Shown: positions 9,463 through 23,497 of the stretch, one piece after another
Layout of the letters: each line of letters begins with the position of its first letter
How positions within the stretch are numbered: the first letter of the stretch is position 1
Assembly (NCBI RefSeq): GCF_019656215.1
Contig: NZ_BPLK01000003.1
Location: 248,001-312,000 of the forward strand
Origin: Apilactobacillus zhangqiuensis
GTDB lineage: Bacteria > Bacillota > Bacilli > Lactobacillales > Lactobacillaceae
DNA length: 64,000 nucleotides
Direction: 5' to 3'
Position numbers and translations under genes: made by a program
The notes under the pieces: generated by a model
The model's database searches: none
What the model was told of the DNA's origin: nothing
The model's input: the letters and a program-made list of their open reading frames with translations, nothing else

Positions 9463-11703
9463 TTACTTAGCAGGAACTTCTTTCATTTCGTAGGCTTCTA
9501 CAACGTCACCTTCCTTGATGTCGTTGTAGTTTTCAATAGTAAGTCCACATTCAAATCCTTGCTTAACTTCCTTAGCATCGTCCTTGAAACGCTTCAAACT
9601 ATTTAGTTCACCGTTGTAGATAACAACGTTATCACGAATTAAACGAATCTTACTGTCACGTTTAATTACACCATTGGTAACCATTCCACCAGCAATTGTA
9701 CCAATCTTAGAAGCTTTGTAAAGTTGTCTTACTTCAACTTCACCAGTAACTTCTTCTTTGTACTTAGGTGCTAGCATACCCTTCATAGCTGATTCTACTT
9801 CATCAATAGCATCGTAGATAACTTGGTGTAGACGAATGTCAACATTGTCAGTTTCAGCTTGAGCCTTAGCTTGTGGAGTAGCACGAACGTTAAATCCAAC
9901 GATAATTGCGTTACTTGCTTCGGCTAATGCAATATCACTTTCGTTAATTGCACCTACAGAACTATGCACGATGTTAACCTTAACACCTTCAACATCAATC
10001 TTTTGTAGACTTGATGCAAGTGCTTCAACAGAACCTTGAACGTCAGCCTTGATAATTACGGCAACTTCCTTCATTTCTCCTTCTTTTAGAGATTCGAATA
10101 AGTTATCCAAAGTAACACTGTTGTTCTTCTTACGTTCTTCCATTTGAGCTTCTTTAGCTCTTTCTTCACCGGCAGCACGGGCAGTCTTTTCGTCATCGAA
10201 TACTACGAAACGGTCCCCTGCCTCTGGAACATCGTTTAAACCAGTAATTTCGATAGGAGTTGATGGTTTAGCACCATCTAAGTCCTTACCTTTTTCGTTA
10301 GTCATAGTTCTAACACGACCGAATGTATCACCAACTACGATTGGGTCACCTACATGCATAGTACCTTGTTGAACAAGTAATGTTGCAACAGGGCCTCTAC
10401 CACGATCTAGACGAGCTTCAATAACTGAACCGGCAGCATGTTGCTTAGGGTTAGCCTTTAATTCCATCACGTCTGATTGTAGAAGAATCATGTCTAGTAA
10501 TTCATCAACGTTGGTACCCATCTTAGCTGATAGTTCAACGAAGATAGTGTCACCACCCCAGTCTTCTGGGATTAATTCGTAACTTGCTAGTTGTTCGATA
10601 ACGTGGTTAGGGTTTGCACCTGGTTTATCGATCTTGTTAATTGCGACGATAATTGGTGTCTTGGCAGCCTTAGCATGGTCGATAGCTTCAATTGTTTGTG
10701 GCATAACACCATCATCTGCGGCAACCACTAGGATTGTGATATCAGTGATATCAGCACCACGAGCACGCATAGCGGTAAAGGCAGCATGTCCTGGAGTATC
10801 CAAGAATGTGATAACTTTACCGTTTCTTTCAAGTTGGTAGGCACCAATTGCTTGAGTAATTCCACCAGCTTCACCAGCAGTGATGTGTGAGTTTCTCAAG
10901 TAATCCAATAATGTTGTCTTACCATGGTCAACGTGTCCCATGATAGTAACAACTGGTGCACGGTCTTCTAGGTAGTCAGTATTTTCTGCTTCTTCTTCGA
11001 AGATCTTATCGATATCAGAAACATTTACTTCAACTTTTTCTTCAGCCTTAATGCCGTAGTCAGCAGCTAGAAGTTCGATTGTATCCTTATCCAATGAAAC
11101 GTTTTGGTTAACCATTACTCCTAATAGGAATAACTTCTTAACGATTTCAGCTGGCTCTCTGTGAATAATCTTTCCGATTTCTTGAGCGTTCATACCAACT
11201 GTGTATACCAATGTTTCTGGCAATGGACGTTCTTTTCTTTCTGGTGCTTTGTTGTTCTTGTGGTTTTGTCTGATACGTTGGTTCTTAGTGTACATACCAG
11301 CAAACTTGTTGTTACCACGGTTGTTTTTCTTGTTGAATTTCTTCTTGTTCTTCTTACCACCTTTTTTGAAGTTTGAAGAACCATTGTTGTTTGGTTTGTT
11401 TGTGTTGTTGCTGTTATTGCTATTGTTATTGTTCATAGATTGCTTTGCCTTATTGTTAGAATTTTTGTTTAAAGTCTTGTGTGGCTTTTCGGCAGGTTTC
11501 TTAGAATTATTGTTAGCTGGTTTGGTTGTATTAACCGGCTTTTTCTTTGGAGCAAAGTGATCTCTAATTGCCTTTTCTTCTTTAGCGTCTAGACCTGACA
11601 TATGATTTTTAACGTCATATCCCTTTTTCTTTGCTTCATCAATAATTGTTTTACTAGCTACATTTATCTCTTTAGATAACTCATAAATTCTTTTCTTACC
11701 CAT
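9463..11703 (-). CDS. infB: Translation initiation factor IF-2
   Basis: GTPase that brings initiator tRNA to the 30S subunit. 746 aa: N-terminal IF2N domain ([19 protein letters not shown]), a long low-complexity Asn/Lys linker (about 50-150), second IF2N region, then the G domain with [16 protein letters not shown] (near 250), DTPGH and NKIDK, and the C-terminal fMet-tRNA-binding domains. The Asn/Lys tract creates long spurious antisense ORFs. Located between ylxQ and rbfA in the standard order. Confidence 0.98.
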   Translation of the reverse strand: MGKKRIYELSKEINVASKTIIDEAKKKGYDVKNHMSGLDAKEEKAIRDHFAPKKKPVNTTKPANNNSKKPAEKPHKTLNKNSNNKAKQSMNNNNSNNSNNTNKPNNNGSSNFKKGGKKNKKKFNKKNNRGNNKFAGMYTKNQRIRQNHKNNKAPERKERPLPETLVYTVGMNAQEIGKIIHREPAEIVKKLFLLGVMVNQNVSLDKDTIELLAADYGIKAEEKVEVNVSDIDKIFEEEAENTDYLEDRAPVVTIMGHVDHGKTTLLDYLRNSHITAGEAGGITQAIGAYQLERNGKVITFLDTPGHAAFTAMRARGADITDITILVVAADDGVMPQTIEAIDHAKAAKTPIIVAINKIDKPGANPNHVIEQLASYELIPEDWGGDTIFVELSAKMGTNVDELLDMILLQSDVMELKANPKQHAAGSVIEARLDRGRGPVATLLVQQGTMHVGDPIVVGDTFGRVRTMTNEKGKDLDGAKPSTPIEITGLNDVPEAGDRFVVFDDEKTARAAGEERAKEAQMEERKKNNSVTLDNLFESLKEGEMKEVAVIIKADVQGSVEALASSLQKIDVEGVKVNIVHSSVGAINESDIALAEASNAIIVGFNVRATPQAKAQAETDNVDIRLHQVIYDAIDEVESAMKGMLAPKYKEEVTGEVEVRQLYKASKIGTIAGGMVTNGVIKRDSKIRLIRDNVVIYNGELNSLKRFKDDAKEVKQGFECGLTIENYNDIKEGDVVEAYEMKEVPAK

Positions 11704-11723
11704 ACCATCACGTTCCTTTACAA

Positions 11724-12026
11724 TTAATTTGTCATTTCTTTCAAACGTTTGGCAAATCCATTGTCTGCGATTCCAATAATGGTCCGCGGCATCCCAATTG
11801 CATCACTTATCTCTACTTTAGTAAACATTTGATTGGTAGGAATGTTATATGAATTTGCCTTATCTGTAAATTTCTTCAAGCTGGCTTTTCCAGAGTCAGT
11901 AGCGATAATCAGAAATTTAATTTTATTCTTCTTGATTGCGTTGAGCAATATGTCTTCACCAGTAGTTATCTTTCCGGCTCGCTTTGCTAAACCAATAAAG
12001 TTTAATATTTGTTCTTTATTTGTCAT
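11724..12026 (-). CDS. ylxQ: L7Ae-family RNA-binding protein YlxQ
   Basis: 100-aa protein of the L7Ae/L30e/S12e kink-turn RNA-binding family: [20 protein letters not shown] near the start and [16 protein letters not shown] are typical. Its start overlaps the end of ylxR by 11 bases, so translation is probably coupled. Always found between nusA-ylxR and infB in Firmicutes; its exact RNA target is not established from sequence. Confidence 0.92.
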   Translation of the reverse strand: MTNKEQILNFIGLAKRAGKITTGEDILLNAIKKNKIKFLIIATDSGKASLKKFTDKANSYNIPTNQMFTKVEISDAIGMPRTIIGIADNGFAKRLKEMTN

Positions 12027-12315
12027 TTTCGAAAAGTTCTTTTCTGGCTTGTTTGTGGTCTACGTAAGCAATTAAATCATCGTAAAATTCATCACTTAAG
12101 TCAACTGAAAATACTTCGTTTAGTTTCTTTTCATCCTTGGCTTTTTGTGCGACTTTTACGTCAATTGAAACGTATGCCCCTCTACCTGATTTTTTTCCAG
12201 TTTCATCGATAGTAACGTTATTTTCTTTGTCCTTAACGATTCTAACTAAATCTTTCTTGGGAGCCATTTCACCAGTAACAATATCTTTTCTCATTGGAAT
12301 TTTTCTTGTTCTCAT
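12016..12315 (-). CDS. ylxR: YlxR/RnpM family RNA-binding protein
   Basis: 99-aa protein with the family opening RKIPMRKDIVTGEMAPKKDL and the GRGAYVSIDV motif (GRGAY is diagnostic of DUF448/YlxR). The B. subtilis homologue has been described as an RNase P modulator (RnpM). It lies between nusA and ylxQ in the conserved operon and overlaps ylxQ by 11 bases. Confidence 0.93.
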   Translation of the reverse strand: MRTRKIPMRKDIVTGEMAPKKDLVRIVKDKENNVTIDETGKKSGRGAYVSIDVKVAQKAKDEKKLNEVFSVDLSDEFYDDLIAYVDHKQARKELFENDK

Positions 12316-12341
12316 TGAATTAACACTCCTTAAACTTGTTA

Positions 12342-13430
12342 TTATTCGTTATCGATTGCGTCGTCACTATCTTCTTGGACGTCTTCAGTTAGACCATCAG
12401 CTTCTGATTCAGACTTGATATCAATCTTGTAACCAGTCAACTTAGCAGCTAGACGTGCGTTTTGTCCACGCTTACCAATTGCTAATGATAGTTGGTAGTC
12501 AGGCACGATAACTGTACATGCACGTTCATTTTCTTCATCAAAGATAACATCAACTACTTCTGATGGGTTTAATGAATTTGCAATGAATTCGGCAGGATCT
12601 TCAGTCCATTGAACGATGTCCATGTTTTCGCCACCTAATTCGTTAACAATGGTTTGAACACGTTGACCTCTTGGTCCAACAGTTGTACCAACTGGGTCGA
12701 TATCATCGTTGTTAGATCTAACGGCCACCTTAGCACGGTCTCCGGCTTCTCTAGCGATTGATACGACTTCAACAGTTCCATCATAAATTTCAGGAACTTC
12801 TTCTTCAAATAGTCGTTTTAATAAACCAGGAGCGGTACGACTAACGAAGATTTGAGGACCCTTAGTAGCGTCTTCAACACGGTTAACGTAAACCTTGATT
12901 CTGTCTTGTGGTCTGTATGTTTCATTTGGCATTTGGTCGTTCTTAGGCATAACTGCTTCAACCTTACCTAAATCAACATATACAAAACGATCGTCTTGGC
13001 GTTCGATTTCACCAGTGATTAGTTCGTCTTGGTACTTGCTGTACTTGTTGTAAACAATTGTTCTTTCAGCTTCTCTAACTCTTTGCATGATAACTTGCTT
13101 TGCAGTTTGAGCAGCGATTCTACCAAAGTTCTTAGGAGTAACTTCAAACTTAATTTCGTCACCTAATTCGTAACCACGGTTTAATTGTAATGCATCTGAT
13201 AGACTGCATTCTAGTCTTGGGTCAACTACATCTTCAACAACAGTCTTAACAGCGTAAACATGGATGTTACCCTTCTTGTCGTCAAAAGCAACTTCAACGT
13301 TTTGTGCTTGGTTGTAGTTTCTCTTGTATGCTGAAGTTAATGCAGCTTCTAAAGCGTCAATAACAGTTTCTTTAGAAATCCCTTTGTCGTTTTCTAGGGC
13401 ATCTAGTGCACCTAAAAGTTCTTTACTCAT
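12342..13430 (-). CDS. nusA: Transcription termination/antitermination factor NusA
   Basis: RNA-polymerase-bound factor affecting pausing and termination. 362 aa: N-terminal domain (MSKELLGALDALENDKGIS), S1 domain (about 130-200), KH domains with VGPRGQRVQTIVNELGGE and LAIGKRGQNARLAAKLTG, and a short acidic tail. It lacks the E. coli C-terminal AR repeats, as usual in Firmicutes. Second in the rimP operon. Many intrinsic terminators in this window are its likely substrates. Confidence 0.97.
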   Translation of the reverse strand: MSKELLGALDALENDKGISKETVIDALEAALTSAYKRNYNQAQNVEVAFDDKKGNIHVYAVKTVVEDVVDPRLECSLSDALQLNRGYELGDEIKFEVTPKNFGRIAAQTAKQVIMQRVREAERTIVYNKYSKYQDELITGEIERQDDRFVYVDLGKVEAVMPKNDQMPNETYRPQDRIKVYVNRVEDATKGPQIFVSRTAPGLLKRLFEEEVPEIYDGTVEVVSIAREAGDRAKVAVRSNNDDIDPVGTTVGPRGQRVQTIVNELGGENMDIVQWTEDPAEFIANSLNPSEVVDVIFDEENERACTVIVPDYQLSLAIGKRGQNARLAAKLTGYKIDIKSESEADGLTEDVQEDSDDAIDNE

Positions 13431-13449
13431 TTTTTGTTGTCTCCCTTAG

Positions 13450-13923
13450 CTAAAATTTAATTGCTAATCTTGCTTTGGCAATTGATTTTCTTGGTATTGT
13501 TAGATCCTTAATTCGACCTTTTAAATTAACAGTCAAAACTAATTCATCTTCGCTTAATTCTTTTAAAGTCCCTTCATAGACTTTTTCACCGTTAATTGGT
13601 GCATACAATGAAACATGAATGTATTCATTAACAGCTTTTTCATAATCTTCTGGTTTCTTTAGAGGTCTTTCAGCTCCTGGAGATGAGACTTCTAGAAAGT
13701 AAGCTTGTGGAATTGGATCCGGATCCATTGAATCTAATTTTTCACTTAGTTCGTCAGATACTAACGCACAGTCTTCAATATTGATACCGCCGTCTTTATC
13801 GACATAAACCCTTAAATACCAATTCTTGCTTTCTTTAACAAATTCGATGTCATATAGATAAAAATCATGACTATCTAGAATTGGAGTTACTACTTCTTTT
13901 ACCACTTCTGTAACTTCGCTCAA
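13450..13923 (-). CDS. rimP: Ribosome maturation factor RimP
   Basis: Needed for 30S assembly. I place the start at a TTG at 13923, giving 157 aa beginning (M)[18 protein letters not shown], because AGGAGG lies seven bases upstream; the 17-codon in-frame extension to 13974 contains this ribosome site and has no homology to the family. Conserved features: [22 protein letters not shown] and [12 protein letters not shown]. First gene of the operon ending at rbfA. Confidence 0.95.
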   Translation of the reverse strand: MSEVTEVVKEVVTPILDSHDFYLYDIEFVKESKNWYLRVYVDKDGGINIEDCALVSDELSEKLDSMDPDPIPQAYFLEVSSPGAERPLKKPEDYEKAVNEYIHVSLYAPINGEKVYEGTLKELSEDELVLTVNLKGRIKDLTIPRKSIAKARLAIKF

Positions 13924-13981
13924 TGATACGCCTCCTAAAAAAATCCAATAAAAAGAGCGAGCATTTCTGCTCACTCCTTTC

Positions 13982-14032
13982 TCTCAGATATAAATCATAA
14001 TGTATCATACCATACTATCTGAGATTGTTCAA
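13982..14032 (-). promoter_or_regulatory. rimP operon promoter overlapped by an inverted repeat
   Basis: Minus-strand TTGAAC (14027-14032), 17-base spacer, TATGAT (14004-14009): a strong promoter just after the polC stop. A perfect 9-bp inverted repeat, TCTCAGATA (14016-14024 read on minus) and TATCTGAGA (13982-13990), brackets the -10 box. It could be an operator or a transcript hairpin. Confidence 0.72.
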
Positions 14033-14038
14033 TACATA

Positions 14039-17000
14039 CTACATCATATCAAATAAACTTAGTTGGTTTTCATCAGGTAAGTTATCAATGATATGGTTTT
14101 CTGTCATAAATTCGATTAACTTCTTAGAAACCTTTCCACGTTTGGATAAGTCTTCTTTAGAGATAAATTCTTTATCTTCACGTGCTGCAACAATTTGTTT
14201 AGCAACGTTTAAACCAAGACCAGGAATTGCTCTAAATGGTGCAATTAACTTGTTACCATCAATTAGCCATTGTTCAGCATCGGAACGGTTTAAATCAACC
14301 ATTTCAAATTCGAATCCTCTTTCAATCATTTCATTGGCTAATTCAAGAACAGTTAATAGGTTCTTATCCTTAGCAGAAGCATCGTTTCCAAGATCGTTAA
14401 TTTCTTTCATCTTAGTCTTAACGGCTTCCTTACCATGACACATTGAAACAATGTCAAAATCATCTGCTCTAACTGAGAAGTATGCACAGTAGTATACCAA
14501 TGGGAAGTATACCTTAAAGTATGCCACACGTAACGCCATTAAAACATATGCTGCCGCATGGGCACGTGGGAACATATACTTAATCTTTAGACATGAATCA
14601 ATATACCATTGTGGAATATTGGCTTCGTGCATCTTCTTTTGCCATTCGTCCTTAATTCCACGACCCTTACGAACATATTCCATGATTTGGAATGATGTTT
14701 CTGAATCTAGTCCCCAGTTAATCAAGTCGGTCATGATGTTATCACGACAACCAATAACGTTGGCGATAGTTGCTTTACCTTCCTTGATTAATTCATCGGC
14801 ATTTCCTAACCAAACGTCGGTACCATGGGATAGACCTGAAATTTGTAGTAATTGTGAGAAGTTTGCTGGATTAGTTTGTTCTAGCATCCCTCTAACAAAC
14901 TTAGTCCCAAATTCAGGAATTCCTAAAGTCCCAGTCTTTGATTGAATCTGGTCTTGGGTAACACCGATTGTATCTGTACCGGAGAATAGCCCCATGACTC
15001 CAGGGTCATCCATCGGAATTGATTGAGGATCAATTCCTGATAAATCTTGTAGCATTCTGATCATGGTTGGGTCATCATGTCCCAAAACATCCATCTTCAA
15101 GATGTTGTCATGGATAGAATGGAAATCAAAGTGGGTAGTTTCCCAAGCCGCGTTTTGATCATCGGCAGGATATTGGATTGGTGTGAAATCAAAAATATCC
15201 ATATCATCTGGCACAATGATAATTCCGGCCGGATGTTGTCCGGTCGTTCTCTTAACACCGGTATCACCCTTTGATAAACGGTCAATTTCAGCAGAACGAA
15301 TCGTTTGTTGAGTATCTCTTTCGTATGCCTTTACATATCCATATGCGGTCTTGTCGGCAACAGTACCAATAGTTCCGGCACGGTATACATTTCCTTCACC
15401 GAACAATACCTTTAGGTAGTTATGGGCGATTGGTTGGTAGTCACCAGAGAAGTTTAAATCAATATCTGGAACCTTGTTACCACTAAATCCAAGGAATGTT
15501 TCGAACGGAATATTATGACCGTCACCAATCATTAATGTTCCACATTCTGGACAATTTTCATGTGGTAAATCATATCCTGAACCATATTCACCCTTAGTGA
15601 AGAACTTAGAGTACTTACATTTTGGGCAACGATAGTGTGGTGGCAATGGATTAACTTCAGTAATCCCCGCCATTGTGGCTACCAAACTTGAACCAACAGA
15701 ACCACGGGAACCTACCAGATATCCATCCTTGTTACTCTTTGCTACAAGACGCTTTGCAATCAAGTAAATAACTGAGAATCCGTTCCCGATAATACTCTTC
15801 AACTCACGGTCTAAACGTGCCTGAATTAATTCAGGTAGTGGATCACCGTAAAGTTCATGAGCCTTATCCATTGTTGAATTTCTGATTTCATCTTCGGCAC
15901 CCTTCATGTGTGGTGTGTATAGTCGATCTAAGACCGGATGAATTCCATCATCAACCATGTTGGCAATCTTTTGGGTATTATCAACAACGATTTCCTTGCT
16001 GACATCTTCACCTAGATATTCAAAATCATTCAACATTTCGTCTGTGGTTAAGAACGGCACCTTGGGTAATTCTTGTCTGTTTAATGGGTTTGCCCCACCT
16101 TGTGAATGAATCAAAATCTTACGGTAAATGTAGTCTTGTGGATCCATGTAATGAACATCACCAGTTGCAACAACTGGTTTATCCATTTCATGACCCATAT
16201 CAACCATGTTTTGAACTAACTCTTGTAAATGCTTCTTACCATGAATTAATTCTGAATCAATCATTGGTTGATAAGCAGCACTTGGTTGGACTTCAAGATA
16301 ATCATAGAATGCAGCCTTTTTCTTGGCTTCTTCTTTACCCTTTTGTAGCATTGCGGTAAATACTTCACCATTTGCACAAGCAGAACCAACTAGGATTCCT
16401 TCACGGTACTTTTCAAGAACACTTCGTGGAATTCTTGGCACTCTGTAGAAGTATTCAACATTGGATAATGATACCAGTTTAAACATGTTCTTTAATCCCG
16501 CTTGGGTTTGAGCCATCAAGATAGCGTGGAATGGACGAGCATGTTTGTATGCATCGTTATCAGACATATGTTCATTTAGTTGATTTACCTTCGTAATGTT
16601 GTAACGTTCTTCCGCATCCTTAATGAACAAGTAATTCAAATGACCAGTTGTTTCAGCATCGTATACGGCACGGTGATGGTGTTCCAAAGCAACGTCAAAT
16701 TTCTTAGCTAATGTGTTCAAACGGTAGCTCTTGTAGTTTGGATATAAGAATCGAGCCAATGGCAATGTATCAATGATTGGGTTTTGAATTTCTTCCATCC
16801 CATATCTTTGGTAACCAACATTCATAAAGCCAACGTCAAAAGTAACGTTATGCCCTACAACAATTGAGTCGCCACAGAATTCTCTAAATAGCTTAAAGAC
16901 TTCTTCTTCAGATTTTGAACCCCTAACCATATCATCGGTGATAGATGTAAGTTCGGTTGTAAAGTCTGATAAATGGAAACCTGGATCAATAAATTCTTCA

Positions 17001-18364
17001 AATTGATCTAAAACGTTATTGTGTTGCATTCTAACGGCTGAAACTTCAATTACCTTATCGTAAATTGCAGATAGACCAGTAGTTTCAATATCAAAGACAA
17101 CATAAGTAGCATCTGCTAAATCACGATCATCTTCGTTAAATGTAATTGGCACACCGTCGTCTACAACGTTTGCTTCAACACCATATAGCATTTTAATGTC
17201 GTTTTTTTGTGCTGCAGTGTAGGCAAATGGGAAACCTTGAACAGCGGCGTGGTCGGTAATAGCTAATGCTGGGTGGCCCCATTCTTTAGCTTTAGCCACG
17301 TATTCTTCGATACTGTTAGTTGCATCCATTTGACTCATCTTAGTGTGTAAGTGTAATTCCACACGCTTTTCTTCTGCATCATCATGACGGCCTTCATGAT
17401 GTAATGGATTAATATCATATGCGTTCAATGTTAATTCATGACTGTAGTTATCTTCTTGGATACCACCACGAACCTTAATCCAATCGCCTTCTTGCAATGC
17501 AGCAAAGTTAGCTTCATCGTTTTCGTTGTTAGAAAATTTCTTAACTTCTATTGATGATGAATAATCGGTAATCTTTAAGATCATCAATTGACGACCTGAT
17601 CTTAGTGAACGAATTTCCTTACTGAAGATGTGACCATTTACAATCACTAGTTTTTCTTCTTGAACGATATCGACTAGCTTAGTAACTTCTAGGTCATCTT
17701 TAATCTTCTTACCAATTTGGACCTTACCCTTTGGAACTGCATTCTTTGAATTCTTTTGACGCTTAGCAGATGATTCTTGGATTGCTTGCATTGCCTTTTG
17801 AGCTAGCTCGGCATCCTTCTTTTCCTTTTCAGCTTTAAAATCTTTGATTTTTTCTTGAGAAGCAGTTTCATCAACAAACACAGAAATGGTAAAGTGTGGA
17901 AAACCTAAACGTTCGTACAAATCTTCAATTGGACTAACTGCTTTGTCCACAAGAAAGTTCTTAACGATTTCATTATCAGCACTAAGTTCGATTTTGTGAT
18001 CAACAATCTTTGGTGCATCACGTCTTAATAGTTCATTTTTAATAGCATCAGTGATATCAGCATGTTTAACAATCCATTCCCAGTAATTGCCTAATTGCTT
18101 GTTATCAAATTGATTGTCGTTTGCTTTAATATTAATTTTAGTAGTAGCGATTTCATCAAAAGTCGCTTGCATACGACTATAAAAATCCAAGAAGACTTCG
18201 TAATCTAAAATTCGTGGAAGTTTAAGGTGGAATTCCCAAATTTTGGAACGTTTGTGGATATCAATCTTCTCAATCTGACCGCCTTTAAAATTATCGGAAC
18301 CAATTTGGTCTTTTAACTGTAATTGATTCAATAACTTTGTAAATAATTCTTCTTGGTTAGACAA
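14039..18364 (-). CDS. polC: DNA polymerase III alpha subunit, PolC type
   Basis: Replicative polymerase of low-GC Firmicutes. 1441 aa: N-terminal domain, OB domain (about 220-320), PHP domain ([24 protein letters not shown]), the inserted proofreading exonuclease ([12 protein letters not shown] near 420; DAETTG), zinc-finger cysteines ([11 protein letters not shown]...NCPECG) and polymerase palm ([11 protein letters not shown]). Start is TTG at 18364 with GGAGG seven bases upstream. Only 58 bases separate it from proS, and these hold a terminator, so its promoter is unclear. Confidence 0.98.
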   Translation of the reverse strand: MSNQEELFTKLLNQLQLKDQIGSDNFKGGQIEKIDIHKRSKIWEFHLKLPRILDYEVFLDFYSRMQATFDEIATTKINIKANDNQFDNKQLGNYWEWIVKHADITDAIKNELLRRDAPKIVDHKIELSADNEIVKNFLVDKAVSPIEDLYERLGFPHFTISVFVDETASQEKIKDFKAEKEKKDAELAQKAMQAIQESSAKRQKNSKNAVPKGKVQIGKKIKDDLEVTKLVDIVQEEKLVIVNGHIFSKEIRSLRSGRQLMILKITDYSSSIEVKKFSNNENDEANFAALQEGDWIKVRGGIQEDNYSHELTLNAYDINPLHHEGRHDDAEEKRVELHLHTKMSQMDATNSIEEYVAKAKEWGHPALAITDHAAVQGFPFAYTAAQKNDIKMLYGVEANVVDDGVPITFNEDDRDLADATYVVFDIETTGLSAIYDKVIEVSAVRMQHNNVLDQFEEFIDPGFHLSDFTTELTSITDDMVRGSKSEEEVFKLFREFCGDSIVVGHNVTFDVGFMNVGYQRYGMEEIQNPIIDTLPLARFLYPNYKSYRLNTLAKKFDVALEHHHRAVYDAETTGHLNYLFIKDAEERYNITKVNQLNEHMSDNDAYKHARPFHAILMAQTQAGLKNMFKLVSLSNVEYFYRVPRIPRSVLEKYREGILVGSACANGEVFTAMLQKGKEEAKKKAAFYDYLEVQPSAAYQPMIDSELIHGKKHLQELVQNMVDMGHEMDKPVVATGDVHYMDPQDYIYRKILIHSQGGANPLNRQELPKVPFLTTDEMLNDFEYLGEDVSKEIVVDNTQKIANMVDDGIHPVLDRLYTPHMKGAEDEIRNSTMDKAHELYGDPLPELIQARLDRELKSIIGNGFSVIYLIAKRLVAKSNKDGYLVGSRGSVGSSLVATMAGITEVNPLPPHYRCPKCKYSKFFTKGEYGSGYDLPHENCPECGTLMIGDGHNIPFETFLGFSGNKVPDIDLNFSGDYQPIAHNYLKVLFGEGNVYRAGTIGTVADKTAYGYVKAYERDTQQTIRSAEIDRLSKGDTGVKRTTGQHPAGIIIVPDDMDIFDFTPIQYPADDQNAAWETTHFDFHSIHDNILKMDVLGHDDPTMIRMLQDLSGIDPQSIPMDDPGVMGLFSGTDTIGVTQDQIQSKTGTLGIPEFGTKFVRGMLEQTNPANFSQLLQISGLSHGTDVWLGNADELIKEGKATIANVIGCRDNIMTDLINWGLDSETSFQIMEYVRKGRGIKDEWQKKMHEANIPQWYIDSCLKIKYMFPRAHAAAYVLMALRVAYFKVYFPLVYYCAYFSVRADDFDIVSMCHGKEAVKTKMKEINDLGNDASAKDKNLLTVLELANEMIERGFEFEMVDLNRSDAEQWLIDGNKLIAPFRAIPGLGLNVAKQIVAAREDKEFISKEDLSKRGKVSKKLIEFMTENHIIDNLPDENQLSLFDMM

Positions 18365-18390
18365 TCTAATACCTCCATCCTAAGTCAGCT

Positions 18391-18421
18391 AAAAAAGGTC
18401 AGTCTCTTCAACTGACCCTTT
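18391..18421 (-). terminator. Terminator after proS
   Basis: GGTCAGT (18397-18403) and ACTGACC (18411-18417) form a 7-bp stem with a seven-base loop, extended by flanking A/T runs. It lies in the 58-base gap between proS and polC. Confidence 0.85.
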
Positions 18422-18422
18422 T

Positions 18423-21426
<3,004 letters not shown>

Positions 21427-21445
21427 TTAAATCACTCCTTTACAT

Positions 21446-22234
21446 CTAGATAATGCCAAATAGGTGAAGAAGTGGCAAAACGAATAGTAAACTATCAAAT
21501 CTATCCAAGATTCCACCATGACCTGGCAAAATTTTTCCAGAATCCTTAACTTGGTAGTATCTCTTAAGAGCTGATTCAACTAAATCACCAAATTGACCAG
21601 CAATTGATAATACAAGAGTTACGATAACAGCAACAAGTAGTGATGTATGACCAATTGAGAAGTAGTACATCCACGCAGTAGCAATAACAGTTGCTAGTAG
21701 TGATCCGCAGATTGAACCTTCCCATGTCTTATTAGGACTTACGTGTGGAGCTAATTTATGTTTACCAAATTGCTTACCAAAGATGTAAGCACCTGAATCA
21801 GTTAACCAAACAATAAATAATGCATAGAATAATACAGCGATACCAACGTGTCTTGCAGCGATAAAGTAATGGAAGCCCATTCCTATGTAAAGCATTGCAA
21901 TAGTAATCACCCCAGCATCATCAAATGAAAAAATGTTCTTAGTGACTACGGTTCTTAGCATCAATAGCATTAATACTAAATAGAATAAAAAGTTAACTGA
22001 TAAAAATGATGGTAGACCATTAAACCAGTTACTTGGCGCAATTAATAATGTCACACCAACGAATGATAGAAGTGCTTCTGGTGAAATCACTAACTTTTTC
22101 TTCATAATTAGCACTTCAGACATTGCAACGATTCCCAATGCAATTGCTCCAATTTGAATAAAAATTCCACCCAATAAAACTATTGGCACAAATAATAATA
22201 AGGCAATGATTGCCGTTAATACTCTTGTTTTCAT
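21446..22234 (-). CDS. cdsA: Phosphatidate cytidylyltransferase CdsA
   Basis: Makes CDP-diacylglycerol from phosphatidate and CTP for phospholipid synthesis. 262 aa, a multi-spanning membrane protein with the CDP-diglyceride synthase block SPNKTWEGSICG and QFGDLVESALKRYYQVKDSGKILPGHGGILDRFDS near the C terminus (shown here in part of its conserved acidic cluster). Lies between uppS and rseP, the standard arrangement. Confidence 0.96.
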   Translation of the reverse strand: MKTRVLTAIIALLLFVPIVLLGGIFIQIGAIALGIVAMSEVLIMKKKLVISPEALLSFVGVTLLIAPSNWFNGLPSFLSVNFLFYLVLMLLMLRTVVTKNIFSFDDAGVITIAMLYIGMGFHYFIAARHVGIAVLFYALFIVWLTDSGAYIFGKQFGKHKLAPHVSPNKTWEGSICGSLLATVIATAWMYYFSIGHTSLLVAVIVTLVLSIAGQFGDLVESALKRYYQVKDSGKILPGHGGILDRFDSLLFVLPLLHLFGII

Positions 22235-22249
22235 AATAATCTCCTAATG

Positions 22250-23008
22250 TTACTTGTTTTTTAATCCCCCAAAGCGACGGTGACGTCCTTGGAATTTAGC
22301 AATACAATTCATTAAATCTTCTTTGGTGTAGTCAGGCCACTTAGTGTCATCAAATACGAATTCACTGTATGCCACTTGCCATAATAAGAAGTTCGATAAT
22401 CTTTCTTCCCCACTTGTTCTAATTAGTAAATCTGGATTAGCAAATTCTCCAAGTGATGAAGTCATTAGATTATCACTAACTACCTTTTTATCAATATCTT
22501 CAACATTCAAACTACCGTCGGATACCTTTTTAGCAATATTTTGAACGGCAGTTACGATTTCATCTTGGCTTCCGTAGTTTAGAGCAAAATTTAAAATCAT
22601 TCCATCACATTCCTTGGTATCATCAATGGCATCGTTGATAGCCTTTTGTGTAGATTCAGGCAATTGATCTACATATCCCATAACGTTAACTCTAACGTTA
22701 TTCTTTACTAAATCAGGAACGAAAGTTGAGAAGAATTTCTCAGGTAATCCCATTAAATAGTTAACTTCTTGATCAGGACGTTTCCAGTTTTCAGTAGAAA
22801 AAGCATAAAGAGTTAATGCTTTCACGCCTAAATCACTAGCTGCTTTTGTAATGTCTTTTACAACGTTCATTCCTTTTTTGTGTCCAGCAATTCTAGGCAA
22901 ATGTCTTTGTTGGGCCCATCTTCCATTTCCATCCATGATAATGGCAATATGTTTGGGAATATTATTGTAGTCAAGTTCTGTGGTAGTTTTTTTCTTAAAC
23001 TTAAACAT
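22250..23008 (-). CDS. uppS: Undecaprenyl diphosphate synthase
   Basis: Makes the C55 lipid carrier precursor for cell-wall synthesis. I use the ATG at 23008 (252 aa, MFKFKKKTTTELDY...), preceded by AGGTGAGG; the longer frame has no ribosome site. Catalytic block IIMDGNGRWAQQR (Asp near 28), YAFSTENWKR, and the C-terminal ERLSNFLLWQVAYSEFVF are the cis-prenyltransferase signatures. First of the uppS-cdsA-rseP-proS series. Confidence 0.96.
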   Translation of the reverse strand: MFKFKKKTTTELDYNNIPKHIAIIMDGNGRWAQQRHLPRIAGHKKGMNVVKDITKAASDLGVKALTLYAFSTENWKRPDQEVNYLMGLPEKFFSTFVPDLVKNNVRVNVMGYVDQLPESTQKAINDAIDDTKECDGMILNFALNYGSQDEIVTAVQNIAKKVSDGSLNVEDIDKKVVSDNLMTSSLGEFANPDLLIRTSGEERLSNFLLWQVAYSEFVFDDTKWPDYTKEDLMNCIAKFQGRHRRFGGLKNK

Positions 23009-23036
23009 ATATACCTCACCTATTAATACAAATAAA

Positions 23037-23058
23037 GGATGAGAAACAATCCTCATCC
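23037..23058 (-). terminator. Weak hairpin between the 132-aa gene and uppS
   Basis: GGATGAG (23037-23043) pairs with CTCATCC (23052-23058) across a seven-base loop, followed on the minus strand by TTTATTTG. It could be a partial terminator that separates the unknown gene from uppS. Confidence 0.5.
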
Positions 23059-23076
23059 CACATTTGTAAAGTTATT

Positions 23077-23475
23077 TTATTGGATTAATCTCCATTCGCC
23101 ACGTTTAGCTTCTACTAAAGTTTCGAAATATTTTAATAATTGGTTCGCGTCGTTTGGACTATGTTCGCCTAAAAGATTTAATCCTTCGCCCGTAGGAATT
23201 GGATCACTTAAATCTGTGATTTCAGTTTCATTTTCAATTGTTGCTTCAGTAAATGCAACAATCCAATCATCTTCAATTAGTTGTGAAACCACAAAAAAGA
23301 TGTTGAAATCATCAGTAACATATACCGGCATAACATAGATTCCATCTTGAATTTCTTCAAGTTGATTACCATTGTAAGACAATGCTTGCTTGGTATCATC
23401 GTTCATACTTTCAGATAGTTTGAAAACCATCTTATTGAATTCCTCTGTACCTGGTGTAACTTCTTGTTCTTGCAT
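23077..23475 (-). CDS. Protein of unknown function, 132 aa
   Basis: I do not recognise this gene. It has a good ribosome site (AGGGGATG) and lies 22 bases after frr. The product is acidic and soluble, without signal peptide or membrane segment. It shows alternating hydrophobic strands (GIYVMPVYVTDDFNIFFVVS, WIVAFTEATI) and a C-terminal helix (DANQLLKYFETLVEAKRG), suggesting a small alpha/beta fold. In many relatives frr and uppS are adjacent, so this is an insertion in a conserved cluster. A hairpin follows it. Confidence 0.75.
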   Translation of the reverse strand: MQEQEVTPGTEEFNKMVFKLSESMNDDTKQALSYNGNQLEEIQDGIYVMPVYVTDDFNIFFVVSQLIEDDWIVAFTEATIENETEITDLSDPIPTGEGLNLLGEHSPNDANQLLKYFETLVEAKRGEWRLIQ

Positions 23476-23497
23476 GGTGACATCCCCTTTTATTAAT

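Noticed and set aside
11201-11560. 119-codon hydrophobic plus-strand ORF inside infB
   Set aside because: It is the antisense of the Asn/Lys-rich linker of IF-2; A/T-biased codons make Leu/Phe-rich shadows. No ribosome site or homology.
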